The notes below the pieces were generated by a model. It saw nothing but the letters and a program-made list of their open reading frames with translations, did not search any database and was not told where the DNA came from. This document shows, piece by piece, positions 1 through 9,330 of a DNA stretch of 64,000 nucleotides. Source of the DNA: an uncultured Granulosicoccus sp. (GTDB lineage Bacteria > Pseudomonadota > Gammaproteobacteria > Granulosicoccales > Granulosicoccaceae). The stretch is from NCBI GenBank assembly GCA_947499955.1, contig CANMQI010000006.1, positions 186,001 through 250,000 of the forward strand, in the 5' to 3' direction. Every line of letters starts with the position of its first letter. Within the stretch, counting starts at the first letter, position 1. A program made the position numbers and the translations under genes.

Positions 1-1353
1 ACTGCGTACGTTGTCGACGGGCGGGCCGTAGGCATATCTCTTCAATCGCTCATGCAGTGCAATCAGTTCCTGCATGAACTCAAGACCCATTCTGGAATGG
101 GAAAAGGAGTGGAACATGATTTTCTGCAGATGCCGCCACACTTGTCCCAGACAGTAATCAAGACTGGGTGGCTTGACGCCGCAGGCCATGTCGGCAAACA
201 TCGCCATGGCTTGTGCAGTTGGAAGATCGCGATCCACGATGCACTCATGCCGGACCTGGTCGTCCTGCAGCCAACTGTTTGCCAGCTCCGATAATCGTGA
301 TCGGGTGTAGCTGGCGGCAGCGCTGGGGAAGACCTCCAGATAAACAGCCCCCTGAATATCCGACACCTGTTGCAACAACTGCGAATACGCCTCGTCGCTC
401 TCCCCATACTGTGCCAACTCCGAGCACATCTGCCTGAAATGCGCTTGAAGCGGTGCGTTCGGGATAAAACGTTCATCGAGACTGCGAGTCAGTGGCTTGG
501 CCGCCATCGGCAGCCCATCCAGTGAAAATGGAATGATCCTGGCAGGTTCCACCGTTGAAGGCCTGTAATCCATGGTACGCAGATGTTCATCCATGACCTT
601 GAACCCACCGCCCCGCCCTTCGGTCAGCCCCTTGACCACATCAATCATGGACAAGCCAAAACCGCGAAGTGCGACGGTAGCACCATCAAAACGGGAAGAG
701 TCGTGTATGAAGTCCTCCAATGGATACGGCGCCATGATCAGGTTGCAGGCGGGGTTCTCGTGTGCATGCTGTCTCCAGGCCTGTATTGACTCATCAGGCT
801 CCGTCGGCTGGTGACCGACAGCGAGAACGACCTCATCGATAGCCTCCATGACACCGCTTTCATGAACGATTCGGTAACCACCCCCTACGGCATCCTGCCG
901 AATCTGGAGAACCTCGGACTCGACGATAGTGAGCCTGCCCGATTGCTCGAGAAGCACCGCCATGCTGTTGAAACGAGACTGAAGATATTGACCCAGTCTG
1001 GCGCGCGGTGGATACACATCCACCTGTCTACCCTGGTCCTTGCCTTCATCCACGCCAGCCCACTCCTTGTAGGAGGGAAAACCGGCGATCACGTCCTCAC
1101 CCAGCGAAATCTCGTTTCTCGCCGGGATATCGATCTCCCGTTCCGGCAGGTTCAGCAGGCTCCCGGAAAATTGATCCGGGGCATAGTTCGGGCCGCAGCC
1201 AGGGTGGGCACTCGGTTCGAACACAATGCTGTGTACGCCGAGTGACGGGGCTGCAAGAGCCAGGGTGGAATAGAGAAATTCCAGTGCTGCCAGGCCGCGC
1301 GGGCCTCCACCCACAAACGCCACGCGCGTGCAGCCTTCATGAGGTGTACTCAT
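1..1353 (-). CDS. FAD/NAD(P)-binding protein, C-terminus cut by window edge
   Basis: The frame is open from ATG at 1353 to base 1 (451 codons) with no stop, so the C-terminus lies outside the window. The N-terminus carries a Rossmann dinucleotide-binding motif (VAFVGGGPRG, residues 10-19), then an FEP near the end of the second strand, a PxxARLGQYL-like segment and a later VVLAVGHQP stretch. This pattern fits the FAD-NAD(P)-binding (NAD_binding_9) family of uncharacterised flavin-dependent oxidoreductases and lysine/ornithine N-monooxygenase-like proteins. The substrate is unknown. No strong ribosome binding site precedes the ATG. It lies downstream of phaB on the same strand but behind a hairpin, so it is probably a separate transcript. 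Family fold is fairly secure; function is not. Confidence 0.8.
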   Translation of the reverse strand, partial: MSTPHEGCTRVAFVGGGPRGLAALEFLYSTLALAAPSLGVHSIVFEPSAHPGCGPNYAPDQFSGSLLNLPEREIDIPARNEISLGEDVIAGFPSYKEWAGVDEGKDQGRQVDVYPPRARLGQYLQSRFNSMAVLLEQSGRLTIVESEVLQIRQDAVGGGYRIVHESGVMEAIDEVVLAVGHQPTEPDESIQAWRQHAHENPACNLIMAPYPLEDFIHDSSRFDGATVALRGFGLSMIDVVKGLTEGRGGGFKVMDEHLRTMDYRPSTVEPARIIPFSLDGLPMAAKPLTRSLDERFIPNAPLQAHFRQMCSELAQYGESDEAYSQLLQQVSDIQGAVYLEVFPSAAASYTRSRLSELANSWLQDDQVRHECIVDRDLPTAQAMAMFADMACGVKPPSLDYCLGQVWRHLQKIMFHSFSHSRMGLEFMQELIALHERLKRYAYGPPVDNVRS

Positions 1354-1416
1354 ATCAAGGATTCTCGGCAGACAAGCATTGACAATGGGATGAATCAGCT
1401 ATACGCCAAACCTGAA

Positions 1417-1447
1417 ACGGCCGCCCTCACTGAGTGAAAGCGGCCGT
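1417..1447 (-). terminator. Hairpin after phaB, probable terminator
   Basis: An inverted repeat with 8-bp GC-rich arms (ACGGCCGC and GCGGCCGT) encloses a loop that itself contains a CTCACT/GAGTGA-type pairing. It lies 56 bp past the phaB stop and before the next minus-strand gene. The following bases on the minus strand are TTTCAGGTTT rather than a clean T run, so termination may be partial. Confidence 0.5.
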
Positions 1448-1502
1448 GATTCACGACGCCGTAACCAGATGCCCCCCCCCGCGAACAGGGAGCACAGGAC
1501 GG

Positions 1503-2228
1503 TTAGTACATGTGTTGGCCGCCATTGACCGAGACAGTGGAACCCGTGATGAAACCAGCATCATCTGCAACGAGAAACGCAACCGTTCTGGCGATATCTT
1601 CGGCCTTGCCCAGACGACCTACCGGGATCTTGGCGATGATTTTTTCAAGTACTGCTTCAGGTACCGCTCTTACCATGTCGGTATCGACATAGCCCGGAGC
1701 AATGGCATTGACAGTCACATTCTTGCCAGCCCCTTCCTGAGCCAGTGCCTTGGTAAATCCGTGAATACCGGATTTCGCTGCAGCGTAGTTGACCTGACCG
1801 TACTGACCAGCCTGACCATTGATTGAACCGATATTGACGATTCGACCGAAACTCTTTTCACGCATTCCGTCGATGACGCAGCGACACATGTTGAAGCAAG
1901 ATCCGAGATTGGTGTCGATGACAGCCTGCCAGGCCTCATGGTCCATGCGGTGAAGCGTTCCGTCGCGCGTGATACCGGCATTGTTGACCAGTACGTCCAC
2001 GGTACCGCCCAGATCTTCCTCGATTTTCTTCACCCCTGCCTGACAGGCAGCGAAATCGGATACATCGAACTTGTAGACAGGTATTCCCGTCGCGTCCGAG
2101 AACTGCTTCGCCCGCTCGTCATTACCTGCGTAGGTGGCTGCGACACTGTAGCCTGCGTCTTTCAGACCCACAGAGATGGCTTCGCCAATCCCACGAGTTC
2201 CGCCAGTCACTATTGCAATCTTTGCCAT
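1503..2228 (-). CDS. phaB: Acetoacetyl-CoA reductase PhaB
   Basis: This SDR enzyme reduces acetoacetyl-CoA to (R)-3-hydroxybutyryl-CoA with NADPH, the second step of polyhydroxybutyrate synthesis in the cytoplasm. The 241-residue protein has the cofactor motif TGGTRGIG (8-15), NNAG (82-85), catalytic Ser135 and Tyr148-x3-Lys152, and the PhaB-like PGYVDTDM segment. ATG at 2228 is chosen because AGGAGAAGG lies just upstream; a TTG two codons earlier is in frame but badly spaced. It follows phaA by 85 bp, with a strong palindrome in the gap, and is the last gene of the aceE-aceF-lpd-phaA-phaB run. The neighbouring thiolase makes PhaB much more likely than the related fatty-acid reductase FabG. 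Confidence 0.93.
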   Translation of the reverse strand: MAKIAIVTGGTRGIGEAISVGLKDAGYSVAATYAGNDERAKQFSDATGIPVYKFDVSDFAACQAGVKKIEEDLGGTVDVLVNNAGITRDGTLHRMDHEAWQAVIDTNLGSCFNMCRCVIDGMREKSFGRIVNIGSINGQAGQYGQVNYAAAKSGIHGFTKALAQEGAGKNVTVNAIAPGYVDTDMVRAVPEAVLEKIIAKIPVGRLGKAEDIARTVAFLVADDAGFITGSTVSVNGGQHMY

Positions 2229-2272
2229 GATCAATCCTTCTCCTGCTGGTTGTTTAACTTTCGAGTTGAAAC

Positions 2273-2296
2273 CGACGCGCCCTGCAGGACGCGTCG
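2273..2296 (-). repeat. Intercistronic palindrome between phaA and phaB
   Basis: A 24-bp near-perfect palindrome: arms CGACGCG and CGCGTCG flank one C/A mismatch and a CCTGCAGG core. In mRNA it would fold into a stable hairpin 18 bp past the phaA stop and about 45 bp before the phaB start codon. It could be an attenuator, a processing site or a stabiliser giving different PhaA and PhaB levels. The structure is seen; the role is inferred. Confidence 0.6.
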
Positions 2297-2313
2297 ATGT
2301 GTCGGCCTATCGT

Positions 2314-3489
2314 TCAATCACGCTCTACGCACATGGCGATACCCATACCACCACCAATACACAGTGTGGCCAGACCTTTCTTTGCATCACGCCTTTGCAT
2401 CTCGTGCAGCAATGTGATCAATACTCGTGCACCTGAAGCACCGATGGGGTGTCCCAGAGCAATGGCGCCGCCATTGACGTTGACTTTATCGGTATCCCAG
2501 CCCATGTCATTGTTGACAGCACAGGCTTGAGCGGCGAAAGCCTCGTTGGCCTCGATCAGGTCAAGGTCATCAATGGTCCAGCCAGCCTTTTCCAATGCTG
2601 CACGGCTTGCCGGAATCGGGCCTGATCCCATGATTTCAGGTTCAACGCCTGCAGTCGCCCAACTGACAACCCGCGCCAGTGGTTTTGCCCCACGCTTGCC
2701 AGCCTCATCCGAACTCATGAGTACGAGCGCAGCTGCACCGTCATTCAGACCTGACGCGTTGCCTGCTGTTACAGAGCCTTCCTTCGAGAATGCCGGACGC
2801 AGTTTGGCCAGAGTTTCGGCTGTTGTGCCAGGCTTGATATACTCATCAGCATCGACGACGACGTCGCCGCGACGGTTCTTGACAGTCACAGGAACGATCT
2901 CATCTGCGAATTTGCCAGCTGCCTGGGCAGCTTCTGCCTTTTGCTGAGAAGCTGCGGCGAATGCGTCCTGTGTGTCGCGAGAAATAGTCCATTTCTCCGC
3001 AACATTTTCAGCGGTGGTTCCCATGTGATAGCCGTGGAAGGCGTCCCACAAACCATCCTTGATCATGGTGTCGATGAACTCGGCACTACCCATCTTGTAG
3101 CCACCGCGAAGATGGGCACAATGAGTCGACAGGCTCATACTCTCCTGCCCACCTGCAACAACGACCTCGCTGTCGCCAGCCTTGATGGCCTGGAACGCCA
3201 TGGCCACGGTTCGCAGACCGGAACCGCAAACCTGATTGACGGTGACTGCCGTACGTTCAGCCGGTATTCCGGCTTTCATGGCTGACTGCCGCGCCGGGTT
3301 CTGACCGGCACCCGCCGTGAGGACCTGTCCGAATATGACCTCGGATACATCTGTTGCCTCAACACCGCTGCGCTTCAGCGCTTCAGTGATGGCGATCGCT
3401 CCCAGATCAACCGCAGACACGCTGGACAGAGCTCCGAGAAAAGAGCCGATGGGAGTCCTGGCTGCGCCAGTAATGACTATGTCGTTCAT
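2314..3489 (-). CDS. phaA: Acetyl-CoA acetyltransferase (beta-ketothiolase) PhaA
   Basis: PhaA condenses two acetyl-CoA into acetoacetyl-CoA, the first committed step of PHB synthesis, and is reversible. At 391 residues it has the usual length of biosynthetic thiolases. The acylated cysteine is Cys88 in NQVCGSG; the GHPIGASG loop near residue 348 and the CIGGG motif near 378 supply the catalytic His and second Cys. AGAGG lies about 12 bases before the ATG. It starts 25 bp after the lpd stop on the same strand, so acetyl-CoA made by the upstream pyruvate dehydrogenase genes would feed the enzyme encoded on the same probable message. No phaC synthase gene is in the window. Confidence 0.95.
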   Translation of the reverse strand: MNDIVITGAARTPIGSFLGALSSVSAVDLGAIAITEALKRSGVEATDVSEVIFGQVLTAGAGQNPARQSAMKAGIPAERTAVTVNQVCGSGLRTVAMAFQAIKAGDSEVVVAGGQESMSLSTHCAHLRGGYKMGSAEFIDTMIKDGLWDAFHGYHMGTTAENVAEKWTISRDTQDAFAAASQQKAEAAQAAGKFADEIVPVTVKNRRGDVVVDADEYIKPGTTAETLAKLRPAFSKEGSVTAGNASGLNDGAAALVLMSSDEAGKRGAKPLARVVSWATAGVEPEIMGSGPIPASRAALEKAGWTIDDLDLIEANEAFAAQACAVNNDMGWDTDKVNVNGGAIALGHPIGASGARVLITLLHEMQRRDAKKGLATLCIGGGMGIAMCVERD

Positions 3490-3514
3490 GATGCGAGATT
3501 ACCTCTGCTGGGAA

Positions 3515-5284
3515 TTAATGTTTCTTTTTGGGTGGGATGAGATCCGTGATGGTCCCTTCGAACATTTCTGCTGCGAAATTGACCGTCTCGGAGAGAGTCG
3601 GATGCGGATGAATGGTATGACCGAGATCGGTGGCATCTGCGCCCATTTCGATTGCCAGAGCAACCTCGGCGATCAGATCCCCTGCATTGGGCCCGACAAT
3701 ACCTGCACCAATGACACGATCATCCGTCGGATCGAAAATCAGCTTCGTCACACCTTCCGAGCGCCCAAGGCTCAGCGAACGACCGGACGCCGCCCAGGGA
3801 AAGACTCCCTTGCCGACCTTCATCCCCTGGGCCTTCGCGTCCAATTCAGTCATGCCAATCCATGCAACTTCCGGATCGGTATAGGCTACCGATGGAATGA
3901 CCCGGGCGTCAAATACTCGTTTCATTCCGGAACAGACTTCTGCAGCCACCTTGCCTTCATGAACGGCCTTGTGTGCCAGCATGGGCTGCCCGACGACATC
4001 CCCAATGGCGAAGATGTGAGGAACGTTGGTTCTCTGCTGATTATCGACAGCAATGAAGCCGCGTTCATCCACGGAAACACCGGCCTTGTCCAGACCCAGC
4101 GTGGCACCGTTGGGGCGACGACCCACAGCCACCAGAACCTTGTCGAAGGTATCGACGTGTTCACCATCGGGACCACTGAACACCACCTTGAGACCATCAG
4201 GTTGGGCGGTTACATCGGTTACCTTGGTTTTCAGGTAGATGTTTTCGTAGCGCCCCTTGATGCGATTGTGCAGCGGCTTGACGATATCCTTGTCAGCACC
4301 CGGGATGATCTGGTCCATGAGCTCGACAACCGTGACCTTCGAACCCAGCGCATCATAGACCGTACCCATCTCGAGCCCGATGATGCCGCCACCGAGGATC
4401 AGCAGGCGTTCGGGAATATCTTCCAGCTCCAGTGCTCCGGTAGAGTCGACCACGCGTGGATCGTCATGCGGCACGAACGGCAATTTGACAGGCTCTGAAC
4501 CGGCAGCGACGATACACTGATCAAATGTGATCAGGGTTGTCTTGTCACCATCAGTGACACGCATGGACTTGGGTCCGTCAAATTCACCAGAACCATTGAC
4601 GACCTGAACCTTGCGTGCCTTTGCCAGCCCCTGAAGTCCGCCCGTCAGCTTGTTGACCACACCTTGCTTCCAGTCTTTCAGCTGCGCGATGTTGACATCA
4701 GGACGAACGAACGTGAAACCGTGCTCTCCCATTTCCTCGTATTCGGTGATGACCTTCGCTGCGTGCAACAGAGCCTTGGAAGGAATACAGCCGACGTTCA
4801 GACAGACACCGCCGAGGTTACTGTCTTTCTCTACCAGCACCGTTCGCAGGCCGAGATCGGCAGCACGAAAAGCGGCGGTATATCCTCCAGGGCCTGACCC
4901 CAGCACCAGCACTTCGGCATGAATGTCGCCATTCATTGGTGCCGCCGTGCTACCCGCTGCTGCGCTGGCAGGTGCGGCCGCAGGTGCGGCCGCAGGCGCC
5001 GCTGCGGGAGCTGCCGCTGGTGCAGAGGCCGCCGCGGCTGGCTCCGATGCACCTTCAGCGGTCTCCATCGCCATGATCACCGAACCTTCCGAACACAAAT
5101 CACCTTCAGCGACATCGATCCGCGTGATCTTGCCTGCTGCCGGCGAGGGTACTTCCATCGTCGCCTTGTCGCTCTCCAGTTCGATCAGCGGATCTTCCGC
5201 GCTGACCTCATCTCCCACTGAAACCAGTACCGAGACAACAGGTACGTCCTTGAAGTCTCCAATATCAGGGACTTTGATATCCAT
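3515..5284 (-). CDS. lpd: Dihydrolipoamide dehydrogenase (PDH E3) with N-terminal lipoyl domain
   Basis: E3 reoxidises the dihydrolipoyl groups of the E2 core, passing electrons through FAD and a disulfide to NAD+. The 589-residue protein begins with a lipoyl domain (residues 1-75; lipoylated Lys in ESDKATMEVPSP), followed by an Ala/Pro-rich flexible linker (about 85-115). The E3 body shows GSGPGGYTAAF (FAD binding), CLNVGC (redox cysteines), a second Rossmann motif (LGGGIIGLEMG) and the C-terminal HPHPT active-site histidine. A lipoylated E3 is known from Neisseria and some other proteobacteria, while E. coli Lpd lacks the domain. It starts 12 bp after aceF with AGAGG upstream. A paralogue with the same architecture lies at 56146-58029. 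Confidence 0.95.
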   Translation of the reverse strand: MDIKVPDIGDFKDVPVVSVLVSVGDEVSAEDPLIELESDKATMEVPSPAAGKITRIDVAEGDLCSEGSVIMAMETAEGASEPAAAASAPAAAPAAAPAAAPAAAPASAAAGSTAAPMNGDIHAEVLVLGSGPGGYTAAFRAADLGLRTVLVEKDSNLGGVCLNVGCIPSKALLHAAKVITEYEEMGEHGFTFVRPDVNIAQLKDWKQGVVNKLTGGLQGLAKARKVQVVNGSGEFDGPKSMRVTDGDKTTLITFDQCIVAAGSEPVKLPFVPHDDPRVVDSTGALELEDIPERLLILGGGIIGLEMGTVYDALGSKVTVVELMDQIIPGADKDIVKPLHNRIKGRYENIYLKTKVTDVTAQPDGLKVVFSGPDGEHVDTFDKVLVAVGRRPNGATLGLDKAGVSVDERGFIAVDNQQRTNVPHIFAIGDVVGQPMLAHKAVHEGKVAAEVCSGMKRVFDARVIPSVAYTDPEVAWIGMTELDAKAQGMKVGKGVFPWAASGRSLSLGRSEGVTKLIFDPTDDRVIGAGIVGPNAGDLIAEVALAIEMGADATDLGHTIHPHPTLSETVNFAAEMFEGTITDLIPPKKKH

Positions 5285-5296
5285 GTTGTCTACCTC

Positions 5297-6595
5297 TTAA
5301 TGCATCAGACGACGCACGTCGCCCAACAAGTGTTTGAGAGTGGCTGCGAAACGCGCCGCGAGTGCACCGTCTACTGCACGGTGATCGTAACTGAGCGACA
5401 TGGGCAGCATGTTGCGCGGCACGAACTGCTCACCGTCCCACACAGGCGCCATCCTGGATCGCGTCAGACCCAGAATGGCGACCTCCGGTGCGTTGACGAT
5501 CGGTGTGAAACTCGTACCGCCAATACCACCGAGTGAAGAGATGGTAAAGGTGGCGCCTTGCATGTCCTTCGCCTTGAGCTTGCCCTCGCGTGCCTGTCCA
5601 GACAGATCTGCCAGTTCCTTGGAAATCTCGATGATGCCCTTGCGATCGGCATCCTTGATGACTGGAACCATCAGACCGTTCGGCGTATCAGCGGCAAATC
5701 CGATGTTGTAATACTCCTTGCGGATGAGCTTGTCGCCGTCAGGGTGAATCGATGAATTGAATTCCCAATGAGCCTTCAGCGCGGAGACGCTGGCCTTGAC
5801 GATGAAACTCAGGAGTGTCACGCGGTAGCCTTCAGTCTTGGCCTGGTTGTCCATCTCCTTGCGATACTTGTCGAGGTCCGTGATGTCTGCTTCTTCCTGA
5901 TGCGTGACATGTGGGATATTCAACCAGGAGCGATGCAGTGCAGGTCCCGACAACTTCTTGATACGGGACATTTCCACATCTTCGGTAGGACCGAACTTGG
6001 AAAAATCCACGGCTGGAATGGGTGGAATTCCCATGCCGCCAGACGCTGCGGACGGGGCACCGGAAACAGCAGCAGGCGCTGTGCCCTTGAACCACTCGGT
6101 AACATCTTCACGCAGGATGCGACCGCCACGACCGCTTCCCTTGATCTGGGTAAGATCGGCACCCAGTTGACGCGCGAATGAGCGGATGGACGGCGAGGCG
6201 TGGGCGCGCTTGAACCCGGCCTCATCGACGTTGGCCACACTGGACTTGCTGGCCTGTGTCTCTGCAGGTGGTGCAATACCGACGGGGGCCTTGTCGACAA
6301 CTGCCGGTGTTGGTGCTTCGGCGGCGGCCGGTGCTGCCGGTGCCGCATCTCCGGCGCCTTCGGTCTCGAGGATCAGTACCAGAGACCCCATGGACACGGT
6401 GTCTCCTTCATTGACCTTGATTTCCTTGACCACGCCAGCCGCAGGGCTGGGCACTTCCATCGTGGCCTTGTCACTCTCCAGCTCGATCAGGGGGTCTTCC
6501 GCATTTACCGAATCCCCTACTCCCACCAGAATGCTGATGACAGGGATATCCGTGAAATCCCCGATATCTGGAACGGTTACGTCAAGCGCTGACAT
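5297..6595 (-). CDS. aceF: Pyruvate dehydrogenase E2, dihydrolipoamide acetyltransferase
   Basis: E2 forms the core of the pyruvate dehydrogenase complex and moves the acetyl group from E1 to CoA. The 432-residue protein has one lipoyl domain (ESDKATMEVPSPAAG), an Ala/Pro linker, a peripheral-subunit binding domain (HASPSIRSFARQLG... with GRGGRI) and a catalytic domain ending in SYDHRAVDGA, where the HxxxDG active site is seen. E. coli AceF carries three lipoyl domains, so this is a short form; the extra lipoyl domain on E3 may compensate. AGGAG stands 7 bases before the ATG. It lies between aceE (45-bp gap) and lpd (12-bp gap). Confidence 0.95.
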   Translation of the reverse strand: MSALDVTVPDIGDFTDIPVISILVGVGDSVNAEDPLIELESDKATMEVPSPAAGVVKEIKVNEGDTVSMGSLVLILETEGAGDAAPAAPAAAEAPTPAVVDKAPVGIAPPAETQASKSSVANVDEAGFKRAHASPSIRSFARQLGADLTQIKGSGRGGRILREDVTEWFKGTAPAAVSGAPSAASGGMGIPPIPAVDFSKFGPTEDVEMSRIKKLSGPALHRSWLNIPHVTHQEEADITDLDKYRKEMDNQAKTEGYRVTLLSFIVKASVSALKAHWEFNSSIHPDGDKLIRKEYYNIGFAADTPNGLMVPVIKDADRKGIIEISKELADLSGQAREGKLKAKDMQGATFTISSLGGIGGTSFTPIVNAPEVAILGLTRSRMAPVWDGEQFVPRNMLPMSLSYDHRAVDGALAARFAATLKHLLGDVRRLMH

Positions 6596-6640
6596 GTCTT
6601 TCTCCTGAATGTCTTGTGTGTGGGCGATGATCAGGAATGA

Positions 6641-9295
6641 TCACACCAGCCTCGGATTGGGTTTGTTGCCATCAATGGAATACTTGGCCATGGCCGCTTC
6701 GAGATCACTGCGGCTTATGGCGTCCTGCTTGTACAGCTCGACCATCGCTGCTGCGGCGATGTGATTGGCATCTACCTCGAAGAAACGCCGCAGGTTCACC
6801 CGGCTATCCGACCGTCCAAAACCATCAGTACCCAACACGGTGTAGGCCTGAGGTACATAGGCACGAATCTGCTCGGCATAGTTCTTCATGTAGTCCGTTG
6901 CCACGATCACGGGTCCCTTCGCCTCGGACAGGATCTCCGTGACATAAGGTACCCGTGGTGTTTCCAGCGGATTGAGTCGATTCCAGCGCTCGGCGTCCTG
7001 ACCATCGCGCGCCAGCTCATTGAAGGATGTGGCTGACCAGATATCGGAACTGACATCGAAGTCCCGCTTCAGCATCTCGGCAGCATCCATGGCTTGCTTC
7101 AGGATCGTACCTGAACCCATGAGATTGACGTGGCGCTTTTCAGGCGCTTCGGTAGACAGGCGATAGAGGCCCTTGATGATTCCCTCTTCGGAACCTGCCG
7201 GCATATCGGGATGAATATAATTCTCGTTCATCAATGTCAGATAGAAGAACACGTCTTCCTGATCAACGAACATCCGCTGCAATCCATGATGAATGATGAC
7301 CGCCACCTCATGACTGAAGGTTGGATCGTAGCTGATGCAGTTCGGGATGGTGCTGGCCAGAATGTGGGAATGACCATCCTCGTGCTGCAGGCCTTCACCG
7401 TTGAGCGTTGTCCTGCCAGCTGTTCCACCCAGCATGAAGCCACGCGCACGGCTATCGCCTGCTGCCCAGGCCAGATCACCGATACGCTGGAAACCGAACA
7501 TGGAGTAGTAGATATAGAAGGGGATCATCGGTACGCCATGCACACTGTACGAGGTCGCTGCTGCGATCCAGTCAGCCATGCCACCCGCCTCGTTGATACC
7601 TTCTTGCAATATCTGCCCTGTCTTGCTCTCCTTGTAGAACATCATCTGCTCGGCGTCTTCCGGCGTGTACATCTGCCCCTTGGGGTTGTAGATGCCCACT
7701 GACCGAAACAGACCTTCCATGCCGAAGGTGCGCGATTCGTCAGGCACGATAGGCACGACCTGCTTGCCTATCTTCTTGTCTCGCAACAAGGTCGTCAGCA
7801 CTCGCACGAAGGCCATGGTCGTGGATATTTCCCGCTGGCCGGTGCTCTTCAGCTGGGCTCCGAAAACGGAAAGATCCGGTATCTCCAGCTTGGGTGAGTC
7901 CTTCCAGTTGCGTTTCGGGAACGCGCCACCAAGCTCTTTTCTACGCGCTGCAAGATAAGCTTTCTGCTCATCGTCGAGCGTCACGAATGGCGCCGAGCGC
8001 AGGTCGGCGTCACTGACAGGAATCTTGAAACGATCGCGGAAGGCATGCAGCTGATCTTCAGCCATCTTCTTCTGTTGGTGAGTAATGTTCTGACCCTCAC
8101 CGGCGTTCCCCATGCCGTAGCCCTTGACTGTCTTGATCAACAGACATGTCGGTTGGCCTTTGGTATCGGATGCGTTCTTGAAAGCGGTGTATACCTTTTC
8201 AGGATCGTGGCCACCGCGTCGCAAACCAAAGATCTGCTCGTCCGTCCAGTCCTTGACCAGTGCAGCCGTCTCCGGATATTTACCGAAGAAGTGCTCACGT
8301 ACGTAGGCACCGTCCTTCGACTTGAATGTCTGATAATCGCCGTCAACGGTCTCTTCCATAAGGCGCCGCAACATACCGCTGGTGTCATTCTCCAACAACT
8401 CATCCCAACCCTGTCCCCAGAGCAGTTTGATGACATTCCAGCCAGAACCCCTGAACTCTCCTTCCAGTTCCTGCACGATCTTTCCATTACCGCGAACCGG
8501 ACCATCCAGTCTTTGCAGATTGCAGTTGATGACAAAAATCAGATTATCCAGATCTTCTCGCGCTGCAAGAGAGATTGCACCCAGTGATTCAGGCTCATCC
8601 ATTTCTCCATCACCCAGAAAGCACCATACCTTGCGGTCTGCCATATCGATATGACCGCGGTTGTGCATGTACTTCATGAAGCGCGCCTGGTAGATCGCAC
8701 ACAATGGGCCGAGGCCCATCGACACGGTCGGGAATTGCCAGTAGTCCGGCATCAACCAGGGATGCGGGTAAGACGACAAACCCTTGCCGTCGACTTCCGA
8801 TCGAAAGTTCAGCAGCTGCTCTTCGCTCAGTCGCCCTTCCATGAAACTGCGAGCGTAGATGCCGGGTATGACGTGACCTTGAAAGAACACCAGATCGCCA
8901 CCGTGAGACTCGCCCTGCGAACGCCAGAAGTGATTGAGACCGATGTCGTACATGACTGCTGACGATGCAAATGAAGCGATATGACCGCCATATTCCGAGC
9001 TGACTTTATTGCGCCGCACAACAGTTGCCATGGCGTTCCAACGGTTAATGGTGCGAATGCGCCATTCCATTTCCAGGTCACCCGGGTAAGGTACCTGCAA
9101 GTCCGACGGTATCGAGTTCTGGTAACTCGTTGTCGCCGAGAATGGAAGGTTGCTGCCTTGCTCTCGGGCTTCTTGAACAGTCTTGTCCAGGAGATAGTGC
9201 GCCCGCTCTGTTCCGTCGCGCTCGATGACATCCGCTACCGCGTCTCGCCATTCAGCAGTTTCGATCGGATCGATGTCGTGAATCGGACCATTCAT
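6641..9295 (-). CDS. aceE: Pyruvate dehydrogenase E1, homodimeric type
   Basis: AceE decarboxylates pyruvate with thiamine diphosphate and acetylates the lipoyl arm of E2. At 884 residues it matches the homodimeric E1 family (E. coli 887). Visible signatures are GDGEMDEPES near residue 230 (thiamine diphosphate and Mg binding), HFFGKYPE and the C-terminal FGRSDSR segment. AAGAGG lies about 9 bases before the ATG. It is the first gene of aceE-aceF-lpd-phaA-phaB. The leader upstream has alternative hairpins, an 11-bp palindrome and a possible short ORF. A second aceE at 51924-54608 encodes a clearly divergent 894-residue paralogue, so the two are not a recent duplication. Confidence 0.96.
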   Translation of the reverse strand: MNGPIHDIDPIETAEWRDAVADVIERDGTERAHYLLDKTVQEAREQGSNLPFSATTSYQNSIPSDLQVPYPGDLEMEWRIRTINRWNAMATVVRRNKVSSEYGGHIASFASSAVMYDIGLNHFWRSQGESHGGDLVFFQGHVIPGIYARSFMEGRLSEEQLLNFRSEVDGKGLSSYPHPWLMPDYWQFPTVSMGLGPLCAIYQARFMKYMHNRGHIDMADRKVWCFLGDGEMDEPESLGAISLAAREDLDNLIFVINCNLQRLDGPVRGNGKIVQELEGEFRGSGWNVIKLLWGQGWDELLENDTSGMLRRLMEETVDGDYQTFKSKDGAYVREHFFGKYPETAALVKDWTDEQIFGLRRGGHDPEKVYTAFKNASDTKGQPTCLLIKTVKGYGMGNAGEGQNITHQQKKMAEDQLHAFRDRFKIPVSDADLRSAPFVTLDDEQKAYLAARRKELGGAFPKRNWKDSPKLEIPDLSVFGAQLKSTGQREISTTMAFVRVLTTLLRDKKIGKQVVPIVPDESRTFGMEGLFRSVGIYNPKGQMYTPEDAEQMMFYKESKTGQILQEGINEAGGMADWIAAATSYSVHGVPMIPFYIYYSMFGFQRIGDLAWAAGDSRARGFMLGGTAGRTTLNGEGLQHEDGHSHILASTIPNCISYDPTFSHEVAVIIHHGLQRMFVDQEDVFFYLTLMNENYIHPDMPAGSEEGIIKGLYRLSTEAPEKRHVNLMGSGTILKQAMDAAEMLKRDFDVSSDIWSATSFNELARDGQDAERWNRLNPLETPRVPYVTEILSEAKGPVIVATDYMKNYAEQIRAYVPQAYTVLGTDGFGRSDSRVNLRRFFEVDANHIAAAAMVELYKQDAISRSDLEAAMAKYSIDGNKPNPRLV

Positions 9296-9319
9296 TCAAC
9301 GTACCTCTTTACGATTTTT

Positions 9320-9330
9320 GTCATTATGAC
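9320..9330. promoter_or_regulatory. 11-bp palindrome upstream of aceE
   Basis: GTCATTATGAC is a perfect inverted repeat around one central base, 25 bp before the aceE start codon. It could be a small operator. It does not resemble the E. coli PdhR box (AATTGGT-ACCAATT), so no regulator is proposed. Confidence 0.25.

Noticed and set aside
3317..4498. 393-codon plus-strand frame opposite lpd
   Set aside because: Antisense shadow of a well-identified E3 gene.
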